Shown piece by piece: positions 16,807 through 26,742 of a DNA stretch of 64,000 nt (position 1 is the stretch's first letter; each line of letters opens with the position of its first letter). Below the pieces are notes generated by a model, which was not told where the DNA came from, made no database searches, and saw nothing but the letters and a program-made list of their open reading frames with translations. The position numbers and the translations under genes were made by a program. This DNA comes from Gillisia hiemivivida. GTDB lineage: Bacteria > Bacteroidota > Bacteroidia > Flavobacteriales > Flavobacteriaceae. The DNA lies in assembly GCF_007997295.1 (NCBI RefSeq), contig NZ_VORY01000016.1:1-64000 (forward strand). The letters run 5' to 3'.

Positions 16807-17925
16807 TTATTTTTTGGTAGATTCAATAAGACTACGATATAAACTTTCAAACTTCTTAACATTTTTTTCTGGGTCAAAACCTTTCGAAATCATATTAAAT
16901 GCGTTCTCTCCAAATAAGATTCTTTTTTCATCATTCTCCATTAAGTCTACAAGTCTATCTTTAAAGCTCATTACATCAAAGTTCTCTATTAAATACCCAG
17001 TCTTATCATTAATTAAGACCTCCGATACACCGCCAACATTTGTAGAAATAGATGGTGTTTTTTGCGTTCCAGCTTCTAAAATAACACCTGGCACTCCTTC
17101 TATTTTACTAGATAATACTAAACAGTCAGAAGCAGCGATAAGCTCAGGAATATCTTGTCTAAATCCAAGCAAGAATACGTTTTGTTCTAATCCCCTTTGA
17201 TGAATAGTCTGTTTAACTTTTTCAAATAAAACACCATTCCCCACGCAAACTAATTTAATATCTGGATGCTCATTCTTTAATTCATAAAATAAATCTAAGA
17301 GGAATTCATGATTTTTTTCAGGGCTAAAATTACCAACATGAATAGCTATTTTCGCATTTCGTTTAAAACCTAAATCTCTCCTTAATTCCTTTGCTAAATT
17401 CTTTCCATCTACTTTTTTAACTGGAATACCCCTCCGAATTACCTCTGTTTGAGTTACAGGGTAATCATAGGTCTTAATAAAATCTGCCATTGCTTCTTCA
17501 CCTACTGAGGTGACATAAGCTATGCGGGTAAACATTCTTTTATATAGTAGTTTTTTAGGTTTGCTATTTACCCATTCACTAATTATACTAATATTTCTAT
17601 ACACAATTGGAATTTCTTCTAAAAAGCAGGAAGCAGAAACCATGTATTTGAGCGTATCTGAGCCATTGCACTGAATTACATCAGGTTTTATCTCTTTTAC
17701 AAGCTTCGTAATTTCTTTAACGATTTTGAACGAAAAAACGCTCTTTTTTACTTTAACTAAATCTCTGTTGTCCGCACCATTCACAACTAAGATATCACTA
17801 TCGTTTTCGTAAATCCCAACAAAAGTTACTTCATGGCCCAATGCTATTAGTTCAGCACTAAGATCTGCTGCAAAAAGCTCTGCTCCCCGATATTGACGTT
17901 TTGTAACGAGTTGTAAAATTTTCAT
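16807..17925 (-). CDS. GT4 glycosyltransferase
   Basis: This 372-residue GT-B enzyme of family GT4 has an N-terminal QLVTKRQYRGAELFAADLSA loop, VIQCNGSDTLKYMVSA, and AIHVGNFSPEKNHEFL at the start of the donor domain. The donor motif is LSSKIEGVPGVILEAGTQKT with EX7E and STNVGGVSEVL. It lies about 120 bp from the neighbouring GT4 gene and is read in the same direction, so both probably serve the same glycan. A candidate TATTTTTG box lies far upstream (18054-18061). Confidence 0.9.
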   Translation of the reverse strand: MKILQLVTKRQYRGAELFAADLSAELIALGHEVTFVGIYENDSDILVVNGADNRDLVKVKKSVFSFKIVKEITKLVKEIKPDVIQCNGSDTLKYMVSASCFLEEIPIVYRNISIISEWVNSKPKKLLYKRMFTRIAYVTSVGEEAMADFIKTYDYPVTQTEVIRRGIPVKKVDGKNLAKELRRDLGFKRNAKIAIHVGNFSPEKNHEFLLDLFYELKNEHPDIKLVCVGNGVLFEKVKQTIHQRGLEQNVFLLGFRQDIPELIAASDCLVLSSKIEGVPGVILEAGTQKTPSISTNVGGVSEVLINDKTGYLIENFDVMSFKDRLVDLMENDEKRILFGENAFNMISKGFDPEKNVKKFESLYRSLIESTKK

Positions 17926-18146
17926 AGAAAAATATCAATATTAACACCCAATAAAATTTCTGGGTAGCTATCATTTATGATGCTTCGACTGAAAGACTTT
18001 TTAAATATTAAAAAACATTCTTAACTTATATTATTTAAAAAACTGAATTTGGGCAAAAATAGCCTAATTCTAGTAGAGAGCAATGTTTTGGTTAATTATA
18101 AAACGTAAAGTAAAAAAACATTAATCTTAGATTGAATGCTAAACTA

Positions 18147-19052
18147 TTATTTTCTTAATTTATTTAAAAAAAGATAAATTGATCCCACGTTAATTAACTT
18201 ATATTTCAATAAATTAAATATCATTTTATTTTGAAAATTTAATCGCTTGTAAAGGGTTTCTATTACAGATAGATAATCTTTTATAATAGAATAAGGCTCT
18301 TTTACCAATTGGGATCGCATGATTTGCTTTAAACAAAACATGAAGATATTATTGCTTTCAATAAATTTTGAATTCTTTTTTATAAAATAAAAGCTTGAAG
18401 TATGTTGCAGCTTTTGACTCATTCTAGCTTCACCTTGTTCCACATAAATATTAACAGTCGGAGTTGGATCCAAAATAAAATTATATTTAGCATCGAAATT
18501 AATAGCCAAATCCCAATCTTGATGTTTTTTTAGATTTTCATCAAACTTTACTTTAAAAAATAATTCTTTTCTAAAAAAGAAAGTAGAAGTTCGAGTATCA
18601 TACCTGGCTGCAGATAATATGGCATTACCTACATTTTTATTATTATTCGCAATTTGATCATTAAATATAACCTCTGTTTTGTTCGTTCCTTTTTGTAGAT
18701 AAAACGTTCCATATACCCCATCTGCATTATTTGATTTTAAAACTTGCAGTTTATTTTCTAAATGATTAGCCAACCATTCATCATCACTGTCTAGAAAGGC
18801 TATATATTCTCCAATAGCTATTTCAGAACCTTGATTTCTTGCCACTGCCCCACCTCGAGAAACCTCATTTCGAATTAGTCGGACTTTTGGATATTGATTA
18901 GAAATAATATTAAATGTATCATCTGTTGAACCGTCATCAATTACAATTATTTCATGAGGAGGTATAGATTGTGCTATTACAGAATCGATGCTTCTAAAAG
19001 TGGCTTCTATTCTATTCTTAGTGGGAATTATTACACTTACTTTATCAACCAT
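18147..19052 (-). CDS. GT2 glycosyltransferase
   Basis: This 301-residue GT-A fold enzyme has an N-terminus KVSVIIPTKNRIEATFRSID and nucleotide-binding IIVIDDGSTDDTF. The metal-binding DxD is in YIAFLDSDDEWL near residue 95. The last third is lysine- and asparagine-rich without membrane helices, so it is a soluble or peripheral enzyme. It transfers a sugar to the growing repeat; specificity is unknown. It starts at an ATG and lies about 220 bp upstream of the GT4 gene at 16807-17925. Confidence 0.88.
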   Translation of the reverse strand: MVDKVSVIIPTKNRIEATFRSIDSVIAQSIPPHEIIVIDDGSTDDTFNIISNQYPKVRLIRNEVSRGGAVARNQGSEIAIGEYIAFLDSDDEWLANHLENKLQVLKSNNADGVYGTFYLQKGTNKTEVIFNDQIANNNKNVGNAILSAARYDTRTSTFFFRKELFFKVKFDENLKKHQDWDLAINFDAKYNFILDPTPTVNIYVEQGEARMSQKLQHTSSFYFIKKNSKFIESNNIFMFCLKQIMRSQLVKEPYSIIKDYLSVIETLYKRLNFQNKMIFNLLKYKLINVGSIYLFLNKLRK

Positions 19053-19249
19053 TTTTATAAATTAACTTGAATTCGCAATATTAGTAAATAATTAACCGGC
19101 TCTTATTTCATTTAACTTAAATTTATTCTTGAAGCACATACTCTTACTACATACATTTTATTATATCGTCTAAAAAATATCATATTTATGTATGAAGTAA
19201 TTAGAAAAATAAAACGAAAATCTCAGGAACACAAACGATTTTCTTTGTT

Positions 19250-21091
19250 TTATTTATTAAGAGGGAAATCCGAAAGAGTTTTTATAAAAGAGATTAGGGC
19301 CGACTTTTCCTCCTGTGTAAGATTGAGAGATTCAGGAGGCAAGGTTTGATGGGGAAGGTTTAATCCAATACCCGAACCGCCGCCAAGATCATAGAATTCA
19401 ATAACTTCCTCAAGCGTGCTATACAACCCATTGTGCATATATGGCGATGTTAGTTCTGTATTCCTTAAAGAAGGTGTTTTAAACATGCCTTTCTGAAAAT
19501 CTAGCTCGTACTGCCAGAAGATACCAAAGTCACGATCGAGAGCCAAATTTTCCGTGGTTTCCGGAACACCAATTACCTCTCTTTCAGTTTCTTTGTAAAA
19601 AGGAGGAACCGTCCCATTAGTTAATGGAATAAAATGGCAGGTCGCACATAAAGCTTTTCCCATATATACATTAAAGCCTAATTTCTCCTGAGTTGTATAG
19701 GTTTTTTCCTCCCCTCGTATATTTCTGTCAAATTTGGAATTAAAGCCATTTAAGGTTGCAATGTATGCAGACAGTGCCTTTATAATATTCGTATATCTAG
19801 AAGAACTTTTTCCATAAGCATTTTGAAATAACTGTTCATAAGAAATATCCGTAAGCATTTTATCGGATAATTGATGAACCCCTGAATTGAATTCTTTCTT
19901 ATTTCGGAATACCGCAGTAACCTGATCCATAATATTTCCCGATCTTCCATCCCAGAAAAAGCTTTGTTGGAAAATTACATTTAGTAAAGAGGGTGTATTT
20001 CGTTCTAATAAATTACCTGTATTATCGAAATTGGAAACCATTCCGTCTGCATACGCTTTTTCAGGTACATGGCAAGTAGCGCAAGAGATCTTTTGATTTT
20101 TAGAAAGATTTTTATCGGAGAAAAGCTTTTTACCTAATTTAATTTGATCAGCAGTAATATTTTGGTTAACCGGAGGCATAAAAAAACTGATATTAAAAGA
20201 ATCCTCTTCAAAAAAAGTTGGAGCAAGAAAATTAAAAACTTCATCTTCTGGTCCAGACCAGCCACTATTATTCGTAATACGAACCCAATTTGACATCATT
20301 GGATTAAAATAGTCGCGTATAAATGTGAATCTGTCAAACACTAAGAAATTATCCTCAGCTTTTAAAAATTTAATCGAACTTCTAAGAGACTGGGAAAAAT
20401 CCTGGTCCAATTCCGGATTTTTTCTTCGAACTATTTCACGAATACTAGCGTTATATACCTGCCCTAAACTTTCCAATGAGATTGCAGCTTCTGAAATTCC
20501 CCAGGAAATTACAGGAGTGTCAAAACCTGTTATTGAGAAACTAATAAGCCTTAAAAGTTGTTGATGAATTGCAATAAAGAATCTATCAGGGGTGAGTTCC
20601 CTTTTGCCCATGATTTCAAGTAAATGTTCCATCATTCCTCTTGTTATCTGAACTTCTTTTAAAAAATCGTTTTCCGAGGTATCCCCGTCAAAAATGCTTT
20701 CCTCAATCTTTTGCAAACCTACAGGAGGAAGAATACTTTCACTGTCTTCAATAAATATTGGTAAGGCCGGTCCATTAATTCTATGGCCAACTTCGGGATT
20801 AAGATAAGCTGCATAAGGCTCCGCTTTTTTCCATTCCTGCCGGAGTTCCCTAAATATTTTAGGAGAATTGGAATGTTCAGATCCTAAATTTTCAATTTGT
20901 GAAAGAAGATCAATTGCATTTTGCAGACTTACAACATAGATTTTTTTCGTTTCTTCCCATTGAATTTTTTCAATCTCCAATTTTTCCTCATTAACTTTTA
21001 TATATTTTGTCTCTTCTTTACAAGAAACAAATAAAAGCAGGAAACCCATACAATAAAAAAACTGGTTGGGTTTTGAGGAACAAAATTTCAT
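19250..21091 (-). CDS. Di-haem cytochrome c peroxidase-like lipoprotein
   Basis: The 613-residue protein starts with a lipoprotein signal (FFYCMGFLLLFVSCKEE) and would sit in the periplasm or outer membrane. The C-terminal half is a MauG/CcpA-type di-haem peroxidase with two CxxCH sites: KISCATCHVPEKAYADG (about 340) and KALCATCHFIPLTNG (about 487). It also has RNTPSLLNVIFQQSFFWDGR and an end segment TPSLRNTELTSPYMHNG. The N-terminal 280 residues are extra and include AEPYAAYLNPEVGHRINGPA, resembling imelysin-like regions. Its gene follows the PhoX-like gene by 12 bp, an operon unrelated to the glycan genes on either side. Confidence 0.9.
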   Translation of the reverse strand: MKFCSSKPNQFFYCMGFLLLFVSCKEETKYIKVNEEKLEIEKIQWEETKKIYVVSLQNAIDLLSQIENLGSEHSNSPKIFRELRQEWKKAEPYAAYLNPEVGHRINGPALPIFIEDSESILPPVGLQKIEESIFDGDTSENDFLKEVQITRGMMEHLLEIMGKRELTPDRFFIAIHQQLLRLISFSITGFDTPVISWGISEAAISLESLGQVYNASIREIVRRKNPELDQDFSQSLRSSIKFLKAEDNFLVFDRFTFIRDYFNPMMSNWVRITNNSGWSGPEDEVFNFLAPTFFEEDSFNISFFMPPVNQNITADQIKLGKKLFSDKNLSKNQKISCATCHVPEKAYADGMVSNFDNTGNLLERNTPSLLNVIFQQSFFWDGRSGNIMDQVTAVFRNKKEFNSGVHQLSDKMLTDISYEQLFQNAYGKSSSRYTNIIKALSAYIATLNGFNSKFDRNIRGEEKTYTTQEKLGFNVYMGKALCATCHFIPLTNGTVPPFYKETEREVIGVPETTENLALDRDFGIFWQYELDFQKGMFKTPSLRNTELTSPYMHNGLYSTLEEVIEFYDLGGGSGIGLNLPHQTLPPESLNLTQEEKSALISFIKTLSDFPLNK

Positions 21092-21103
21092 AGAATTCTT
21101 AAA

Positions 21104-22558
21104 TTACCTTGGTAAGCCTTTTAAAAGAATTATTTGTGACTTAATCTCTCTTTTAGGCATGATGGCAAGCATAAAAGTATCTGGTATGCCAACCTTATCA
21201 GAAATATCTATTAAAGACCCATATTCTCCTTTAAATTGCCCATTGCTTCGAGGGGCTATTTCCATTACAGTTTTTATGTTATCCCCATTAAGACTACTTT
21301 GATAAATTCTAGCTGAATGACCACGCAAAAAAGATCTAGGATCTTCTTGAATATATACAAAATTTTCAGTGACACAAAGATTATCCGGACTTTCTAATTC
21401 TCCTAAATTTCCATCTCTATTATTGGTATTGGTATTACCACTTATAATTTGAGTGAGTTTGCCAGTTAAAGGTGAATCGTTATCCAGTTCCAACTTATAA
21501 ACTGTACCCCAATCATTATATGTTCCCGATGCTGGACCGCCACCGCCTGTAACGGCGAAAAAAATATTTCTTGCATTTTCTTCCTTTCCTTTTTGGTAAT
21601 CAAGATCTTCCACTCTCATAAATTGGGTGGCAAAATTATCAATACAAGCATTTTCCATTTCAGTCTGTGTAAGGTTTCTCCCATTTTCAATCTCGACAAA
21701 CTCAATTTCATATGTTTTTCTAAAATCAAAGCTTGCCTCGGTATAGATTTCATTACTATTAGCCAATTGCTGAGATCCAGATCCATCCGATACTTGCTTC
21801 GTTCTTAAAACATATATTTTTCCGTTATCAAAATCAGCATCCCCATTTTCAGAATAGTATAGAACGACCTGACCAGCTGAATCTGTACTATCATCATCTC
21901 CTCCCAAGATTACAGTTTTTCCAGGATAGGTTTTTTGAGGGAGAGGAACTGCGTTTTCCCAAGCGAATTCTCCTAAAGCCTCAAGACCAAAAGAAGCCGT
22001 AGGAGTTGGTATTTCTATACGAGGGTCTAAAGCTTTTACTTGATAATGGTAAGATTCTGAAGCAGATAAAAAAATATCTTTTCCTCCTCCATGTATGGCA
22101 GATTCCCACATTGTTCCAGAACATTGCCGGGCGTAATCTGCTACTCCTGCGTCAAGAAGATAATCTCCTGAAATCGGATTTAAAAATTCGTCAAATCTTA
22201 TACGACCAATAGATCTATCACTCTCAAAATTCACTACATAAATAAAATCATCTCCATCTTCTAAAAACCCAGACCCATCCGCCGTACCGCCAATTCTAAA
22301 ATTTCCTCCAAGAGTATCAGTAGTACTTACCATCGCAAAAGCTTCTAAAGAAGAAAAATTCTTTGATATATCAACCAAGGGTGGAGTGTTGGATTTATCC
22401 ATAAAAATCTTTGCCATTTTTTCAGGATCAATCTCAGGTATAGCTTCGATTTCAGGTTCTTCTTCAACAATATTTTCATCTGTTTGACATGAATAAATTA
22501 AAAAAGTAGAAAACAATAGAAAAAGAAAATAAAAAATTGGATAAGTAGAAAATTTCAT
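21104..22558 (-). CDS. PhoX-like (DUF839) lipoprotein
   Basis: The 484-residue protein has a lipoprotein signal (FYFLFLLFSTFLIYSCQT) followed by an acidic linker. The body resembles the PhoX/DUF839 beta-propeller family, with CSGTMWESAIHGGGKDIF, KTVILGGDDDSTDSAGQVVL, a glycine-rich FAVTGGGGPASGTYNDWG, and SPDNLCVTENFVYIQED. Some relatives are calcium-dependent phosphatases, but many Bacteroidota members are uncharacterised, so phosphatase activity is not assured. It is first in a two-gene operon with the di-haem peroxidase. The start is an ATG 23 bp from a TATATTTG box. Confidence 0.75.
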   Translation of the reverse strand: MKFSTYPIFYFLFLLFSTFLIYSCQTDENIVEEEPEIEAIPEIDPEKMAKIFMDKSNTPPLVDISKNFSSLEAFAMVSTTDTLGGNFRIGGTADGSGFLEDGDDFIYVVNFESDRSIGRIRFDEFLNPISGDYLLDAGVADYARQCSGTMWESAIHGGGKDIFLSASESYHYQVKALDPRIEIPTPTASFGLEALGEFAWENAVPLPQKTYPGKTVILGGDDDSTDSAGQVVLYYSENGDADFDNGKIYVLRTKQVSDGSGSQQLANSNEIYTEASFDFRKTYEIEFVEIENGRNLTQTEMENACIDNFATQFMRVEDLDYQKGKEENARNIFFAVTGGGGPASGTYNDWGTVYKLELDNDSPLTGKLTQIISGNTNTNNRDGNLGELESPDNLCVTENFVYIQEDPRSFLRGHSARIYQSSLNGDNIKTVMEIAPRSNGQFKGEYGSLIDISDKVGIPDTFMLAIMPKREIKSQIILLKGLPR

Positions 22559-22580
22559 ATGTGTAGATCTTGGGAGTTCT

Positions 22581-22588
22581 CAAATATA
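22581..22588 (-). promoter_or_regulatory. Candidate -7 box TATATTTG for phoX-like operon
   Basis: It matches TAnnTTTG on the minus strand, about 23 bp upstream of the ATG at 22558, which fits a short leader. The -33 box is poor. The divergent MBOAT promoter lies 70 bp away. Confidence 0.45.
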
Positions 22589-22657
22589 TAAAAATACTTC
22601 CTAAGGAATGAAATCAGGATATATTAATTTTTTATTTTTTAAAACAAGATTAACAAC

Positions 22658-22665
22658 TATTTTTG
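22658..22665 (+). promoter_or_regulatory. Candidate -7 box TATTTTTG for MBOAT operon
   Basis: It matches TAnnTTTG on the plus strand. A start about 7 bp downstream would give a leader under 20 nt to the ATG at 22690. That argues against initiation at the TTG at 22663, which overlaps the box. The -33 region is T-rich (tttttt) rather than TTTG. Confidence 0.5.
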
Positions 22666-22689
22666 CTGTGTTTAAAAATAAATAATGAA

Positions 22690-24141
22690 ATGTTATTCAA
22701 CTCCATTGAATTTGCTCTCTTTCTGCCTATCGTATTTTTATTGTATTGGTTTATAGCCCATAAAAATTTATCGGTACAAAACTTTTTAATTGTTCTAGCA
22801 AGCTATGTATTTTATGGATGGTGGGACTGGAGATTTCTTTCATTAATAATATTTAGCACCCTAATTGATTATTCAATAGGGTTAGCACTAAAACAAACAA
22901 GTTCAGAAGTAAAAAGAAAAGTTTTACTCTGGACCAGTATTAGTATAAATTTAGGATTTTTGGGGATATTTAAATATTATAACTTTTTTCTAGACTCACT
23001 TTACAATTTAATGCCTGGTTTACAAACTACAAATGGTTTTAACACATTAGATATAATTTTACCGGTAGGTATCAGTTTTTACACATTTCAAACTCTTAGT
23101 TATACTATTGATGTTTACAGAAAACAATTAGAACCAACCAAAGATTTTATTGCATTTTCAGCCTTTGTAAGTTTCTTTCCTCAATTAGTTGCAGGACCAA
23201 TTGAACGAGCTACCAATTTACTTCCTCAATTTTATAAAAAAAGAAACTTCAATTATAACCTCGCTGTAAATGGTTTGAAACAAATCCTCTGGGGCCTTTT
23301 TAAGAAAGTAGTTATTGCGGATAATTGTGCTGTATTTGCAAATTATATTTTTGAAAATTCCTCAGATCTATCTGGTAGTACACTATTATTAGGTTCATTA
23401 TTTTTTACATTCCAAATTTATGGAGATTTTTCAGGATATTCGGATATAGCTATTGGAACCTCCCGATTATTCGGTTTTAGATTAATGCAAAATTTTGCTT
23501 TTCCATACTTTTCGAGAGATATCGCAGAATTTTGGAGACGATGGCATATTTCACTTTCTACCTGGTTCAGGGATTATTTATACATACCTTTAGGTGGCAG
23601 TCAGGGAGGCATGGCAATGAAGATTAGAAATACTTTTATTATTTTTCTAGTAAGTGGTTTCTGGCATGGTGCAAATTGGAATTTTATTATTTGGGGAGGA
23701 TTAAATGCCTTATATTTTTTACCATTGTTAGTATTAAAAAAAAATCGACAAAACTTAGACATCATAGCTTCAAATTCCTATATACCATCACTTAAAGATT
23801 TTTTTGGTATGGTATCCACATTTACACTTACTGTTTTTGCGTGGATATTTTTTAGAGCAGAAAACGTAAATCATGCTCTTAACATTCTTTCTAAGATTTT
23901 TTCAAGGTCGTTGCTTAGTGTTCCATATTATAACGGTCTAAGTAAAGCTATTGGCTTAGTAATTCTAATATTTTTATTTCTTGTAATCGAATGGATGGGC
24001 CGTAAAAATCAGTTTGCTATCGAAAATGTGTCTTTAATAAAAAAAAGACCAATGCGATTGACGTTCTATGCCTTTATAGTTTTTTTAATAGGAATGTTTA
24101 TGCATACTAGTGAAATGGAATTTATTTATTTTCAATTTTAA
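22690..24141 (+). CDS. MBOAT-family O-acyltransferase (AlgI/DltB-like)
   Basis: Start 22690 gives MLFNSIEFALFLPIVFLLYW, the standard beginning of bacterial AlgI-type MBOAT proteins. The TTG nine codons upstream overlaps the predicted promoter. The protein has about 483 residues and ten or more membrane helices. It shows the family signatures SYVFYGWWDWRFL, LPVGISFYTFQTLSYTID, FPQLVAGPIERA, DIAEFWRRWHISLSTWFRDY, and the catalytic His in SGFWHGANWNFIIWG (about 330). It moves an acyl group, usually acetyl, across the membrane to an exported glycan. The next gene, 2 bp later, is its SGNH partner. These two are the only plus-strand genes inside the locus. Confidence 0.94.
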   Translation: MLFNSIEFALFLPIVFLLYWFIAHKNLSVQNFLIVLASYVFYGWWDWRFLSLIIFSTLIDYSIGLALKQTSSEVKRKVLLWTSISINLGFLGIFKYYNFFLDSLYNLMPGLQTTNGFNTLDIILPVGISFYTFQTLSYTIDVYRKQLEPTKDFIAFSAFVSFFPQLVAGPIERATNLLPQFYKKRNFNYNLAVNGLKQILWGLFKKVVIADNCAVFANYIFENSSDLSGSTLLLGSLFFTFQIYGDFSGYSDIAIGTSRLFGFRLMQNFAFPYFSRDIAEFWRRWHISLSTWFRDYLYIPLGGSQGGMAMKIRNTFIIFLVSGFWHGANWNFIIWGGLNALYFLPLLVLKKNRQNLDIIASNSYIPSLKDFFGMVSTFTLTVFAWIFFRAENVNHALNILSKIFSRSLLSVPYYNGLSKAIGLVILIFLFLVIEWMGRKNQFAIENVSLIKKRPMRLTFYAFIVFLIGMFMHTSEMEFIYFQF

Positions 24142-24143
24142 AT

Positions 24144-25076
24144 ATGAATAAAGAACTCACCAAATTTATCAAACTAATTATTACCACCATTCCATTTATC
24201 ATTGTTAGCTATCTTCTCCTAATAATTTTATGGGGTGTAATATCCCCATCATTTATGAACGATAATTTGGCTGTACCGAGCTATGGTTTTCTTAAAACAA
24301 GATTAAAGGAAGCAAAAACCACATCAAATGTAAATATTGTGTTTCTAGGTTCCTCAAGAGCTTATCGTCATTATGATACCCGAATTTTTGAAGTAAATGG
24401 ATATAAAACTTTTAATCTAGGTTCAAGCGCTCAAACCTTCCTTCAAACTGAAATCCTTTCAAAAAGGAATTTAAAAAGATTAAATCCAGATTTTATTATT
24501 TTAGATATTTATCCCGAAATGTTTAGCTCTGATGGAGTAGAATCTTCTATTGACCTAATAGCTAATGATAATAATGATTGGGATACTTTTAATTTAAATT
24601 TAAAACATTTAAATGCAAAAGTTTTCAATTCATACATTTATAGTTTATTCCAACAAAATTTTACTGCTTCCTTACATAAAAAGGAACCACTGCAAAGAGG
24701 CTCAAGCAAATACGTTAAAGGCGGATATGTCGAGAGAAAATCAGGGGGAACAAGTGAGCCGTCCAATGACACGATTCTCTTTGATCTTAAAAATAACAAT
24801 CAAATTGAGGCTTTTTTAAGAACCGTGAATTATATAAGAAACCAGGGGATAGAGTTAATTCTTGTACAATCTCCCCGCCATAGTCAACTTGAATATACCC
24901 AAGAAAGTAAAATGGATAGTTTAATAAAGAAAAATGATTTAGAATACATAAACTTAAGTGATTTTAACTCTTTAAATGATACTATTGATTTTACCGACCC
25001 TTTACATTTGAACCAAAAAGGAGTCAAAATATTTAATTCATATCTTATTAGAACGGTTTTAAAAGATAAAATTTAA
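24144..25076 (+). CDS. SGNH-hydrolase-like partner of MBOAT acyltransferase
   Basis: The 310-residue protein is anchored by one N-terminal helix (FIKLIITTIPFIIVSYLLLI) with the rest outside the membrane. The block NIVFLGSSRAYRHYD carries the nucleophile serine of an SGNH fold. DPLHLNQKGVKIF near the C-terminus carries the Asp-x-x-His pair. It should receive acyl groups from the MBOAT protein and place them on the polysaccharide, in the manner of AlgJ/AlgX or PatB-type proteins. It is translated 2 bp after the MBOAT gene, so the two are coupled. The glycan target is unknown. Confidence 0.85.
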   Translation: MNKELTKFIKLIITTIPFIIVSYLLLIILWGVISPSFMNDNLAVPSYGFLKTRLKEAKTTSNVNIVFLGSSRAYRHYDTRIFEVNGYKTFNLGSSAQTFLQTEILSKRNLKRLNPDFIILDIYPEMFSSDGVESSIDLIANDNNDWDTFNLNLKHLNAKVFNSYIYSLFQQNFTASLHKKEPLQRGSSKYVKGGYVERKSGGTSEPSNDTILFDLKNNNQIEAFLRTVNYIRNQGIELILVQSPRHSQLEYTQESKMDSLIKKNDLEYINLSDFNSLNDTIDFTDPLHLNQKGVKIFNSYLIRTVLKDKI

Positions 25077-25541
25077 CACTAAAAAAAACTCCTTATTCAA
25101 TTAGTTAAAAAATCTATAAATCTTTAAATTTATCCAAAAGATTAGATGCTATTTCCTTATTTAAGTGATTTTCATTTACAATAATAAAGGAAATTACAAT
25201 TTGATCATAATCCAGTCGTTCCTTAACCTTCTACAAAGCTTTACTTATTAATCATCTGAAACAATAAACAACTCTTTTAATTTAGAATTTCAAATAAACC
25301 TCAAAAATTAAGAGCTAACACAGGTGCTTTGTATTACTTAGCCTCCAGTATAAGTGCAGGAAGTCCCCTCTTATTGCCGAAGCAAATGGCAACATAACTC
25401 CGAAATAGACAATTGGCCACATCTGATTAAATGTAGGTAGTTATGAGATTTTTTACTTAAACTTTTTAAAAGTTTTAAAATGAATTTATGGTTTTTGGTT
25501 TTAGTAAAGGATCCCAATTGGAAAATATTAAATATAAAATT
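25077..25541. other. Intergenic gap between convergent genes, possible gene remnant
   Basis: This is 465 bp between the SGNH gene and the convergent GT4 gene. Most of it is AT-rich with no long frame. On the minus strand at about 25315-25435 a short open stretch reads like a membrane segment (MWPIVYFGVMLPFASAIRGD) and ends in a stop; it may be the tail of a lost gene. I see no clear terminator for either neighbour. Confidence 0.4.
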
Positions 25542-26621
25542 TCACCTTGATACTTCAGTAATTAATTTATCCCATTTTCTTCCTACTGCAGGTCTATTGA
25601 AATTCAAAGCGCTATTATGTGCATTATTCGATAGACGCTTAACCATATTTTCGTTATTATACCACTCATCAAGTTTTGCCTTTAATTCTCCGACATCATT
25701 ATCCGCAATAAGAGCACCATTCTCACCATTTTGTATCATATCTGCAGGGCCATAATTACAATTTGTAGCAATTACAGGCTTACCAAGAAGCAATGCTTCC
25801 AATATTACATTCCCAAAACTTTCAAATTTAGAAGGATTTACAAAAAAATAGGAGTTTTTAATGATAGGAAAAGGGTTTTTAAGCTTACCTGTAAATATTA
25901 TATTATCAGATAACCCTTTCATTTTAACTAATCTTTCCAACTTAGTTCTATAAGCACCATCTCCAATTATTATTAGCTTAAACCTATTTCTAATTTCACT
26001 TTCTGAATAGGCATTTATTAATAGCTCAAAATTCTTCTGTGGTGAAAATCTACCCATTGCAGAAATATACTCAAAATTATACGAACAGGGATCCTCTGCT
26101 TTTTCAAGTATTGAATAGACGTCGATAGAATTAGGAATCAAAATATATTTCTTAATACCATAGGGTCTTTTTTCATTCATTGCTTCAATCATATCCGAAG
26201 AGGGTAAAACAATTTTTTTTACAAAGGGAGAGTAAATAATAAAATCTGCCCAAATTCTTTGTTTTCTATTCATTCTATAAGGGTAAGCATCTAATCTTGC
26301 TATTATATTTGAGTTAAAACTGAAATTTGCAAGAAAACTGCTAAACCTTGAAAAACCAATTGTAATTTCAGGATTAATTCTTTTTGTCTCTTTATAGATA
26401 CCTAAAAATAATGCCTTGAGAATTTTATATGCACCAATATCCTCACTCTTTCTTAAAACCGTGATCTTCTCCGAAGGAATATCATGAGGTATTTCAAAAA
26501 TAGGTTGCTGAATGATATAATGAACATCATGGCCCAGCTGCATTAATTCTTCACCTGTATTGATGCTCATTCTTTCAGCACCACCCATTTTAAAAGAACC
26601 AATTATAATTAAGATTTTCAT
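25542..26621 (-). CDS. GT4 glycosyltransferase
   Basis: This 359-residue GT-B enzyme starts MKILIIIGSFKMGGAERMSI with the GGAE acceptor loop. It has YISAMGRFSPQKNFELLINA at the donor domain and NPSKFESFGNVILEALLLGK with EX7E, then NYGPADMIQNGENG. The NYGPxE/D-type ending is typical of enzymes using UDP-hexoses or N-acetylhexosamines, but the donor is not certain. It is the last gene of the legionaminic acid operon in reading order and follows the ParB-like gene. It starts at an ATG. Confidence 0.9.
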   Translation of the reverse strand: MKILIIIGSFKMGGAERMSINTGEELMQLGHDVHYIIQQPIFEIPHDIPSEKITVLRKSEDIGAYKILKALFLGIYKETKRINPEITIGFSRFSSFLANFSFNSNIIARLDAYPYRMNRKQRIWADFIIYSPFVKKIVLPSSDMIEAMNEKRPYGIKKYILIPNSIDVYSILEKAEDPCSYNFEYISAMGRFSPQKNFELLINAYSESEIRNRFKLIIIGDGAYRTKLERLVKMKGLSDNIIFTGKLKNPFPIIKNSYFFVNPSKFESFGNVILEALLLGKPVIATNCNYGPADMIQNGENGALIADNDVGELKAKLDEWYNNENMVKRLSNNAHNSALNFNRPAVGRKWDKLITEVSR

Positions 26622-26742
26622 TTTACGGAATTTAATTCTTGGAGATTAAAAAAAACACGAAGTTTTTACTTAAATAAAAAAGTTGAAATGGTTAAAATTT
26701 ATTTTAAAAATGCTAATTGGCTATAAATTAAAATGAAAACAA

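Noticed and set aside
16742-17200. A 152-codon plus-strand frame
   Set aside because: It is antisense to the well-supported GT4 gene at 16807-17925 and shows no domain.
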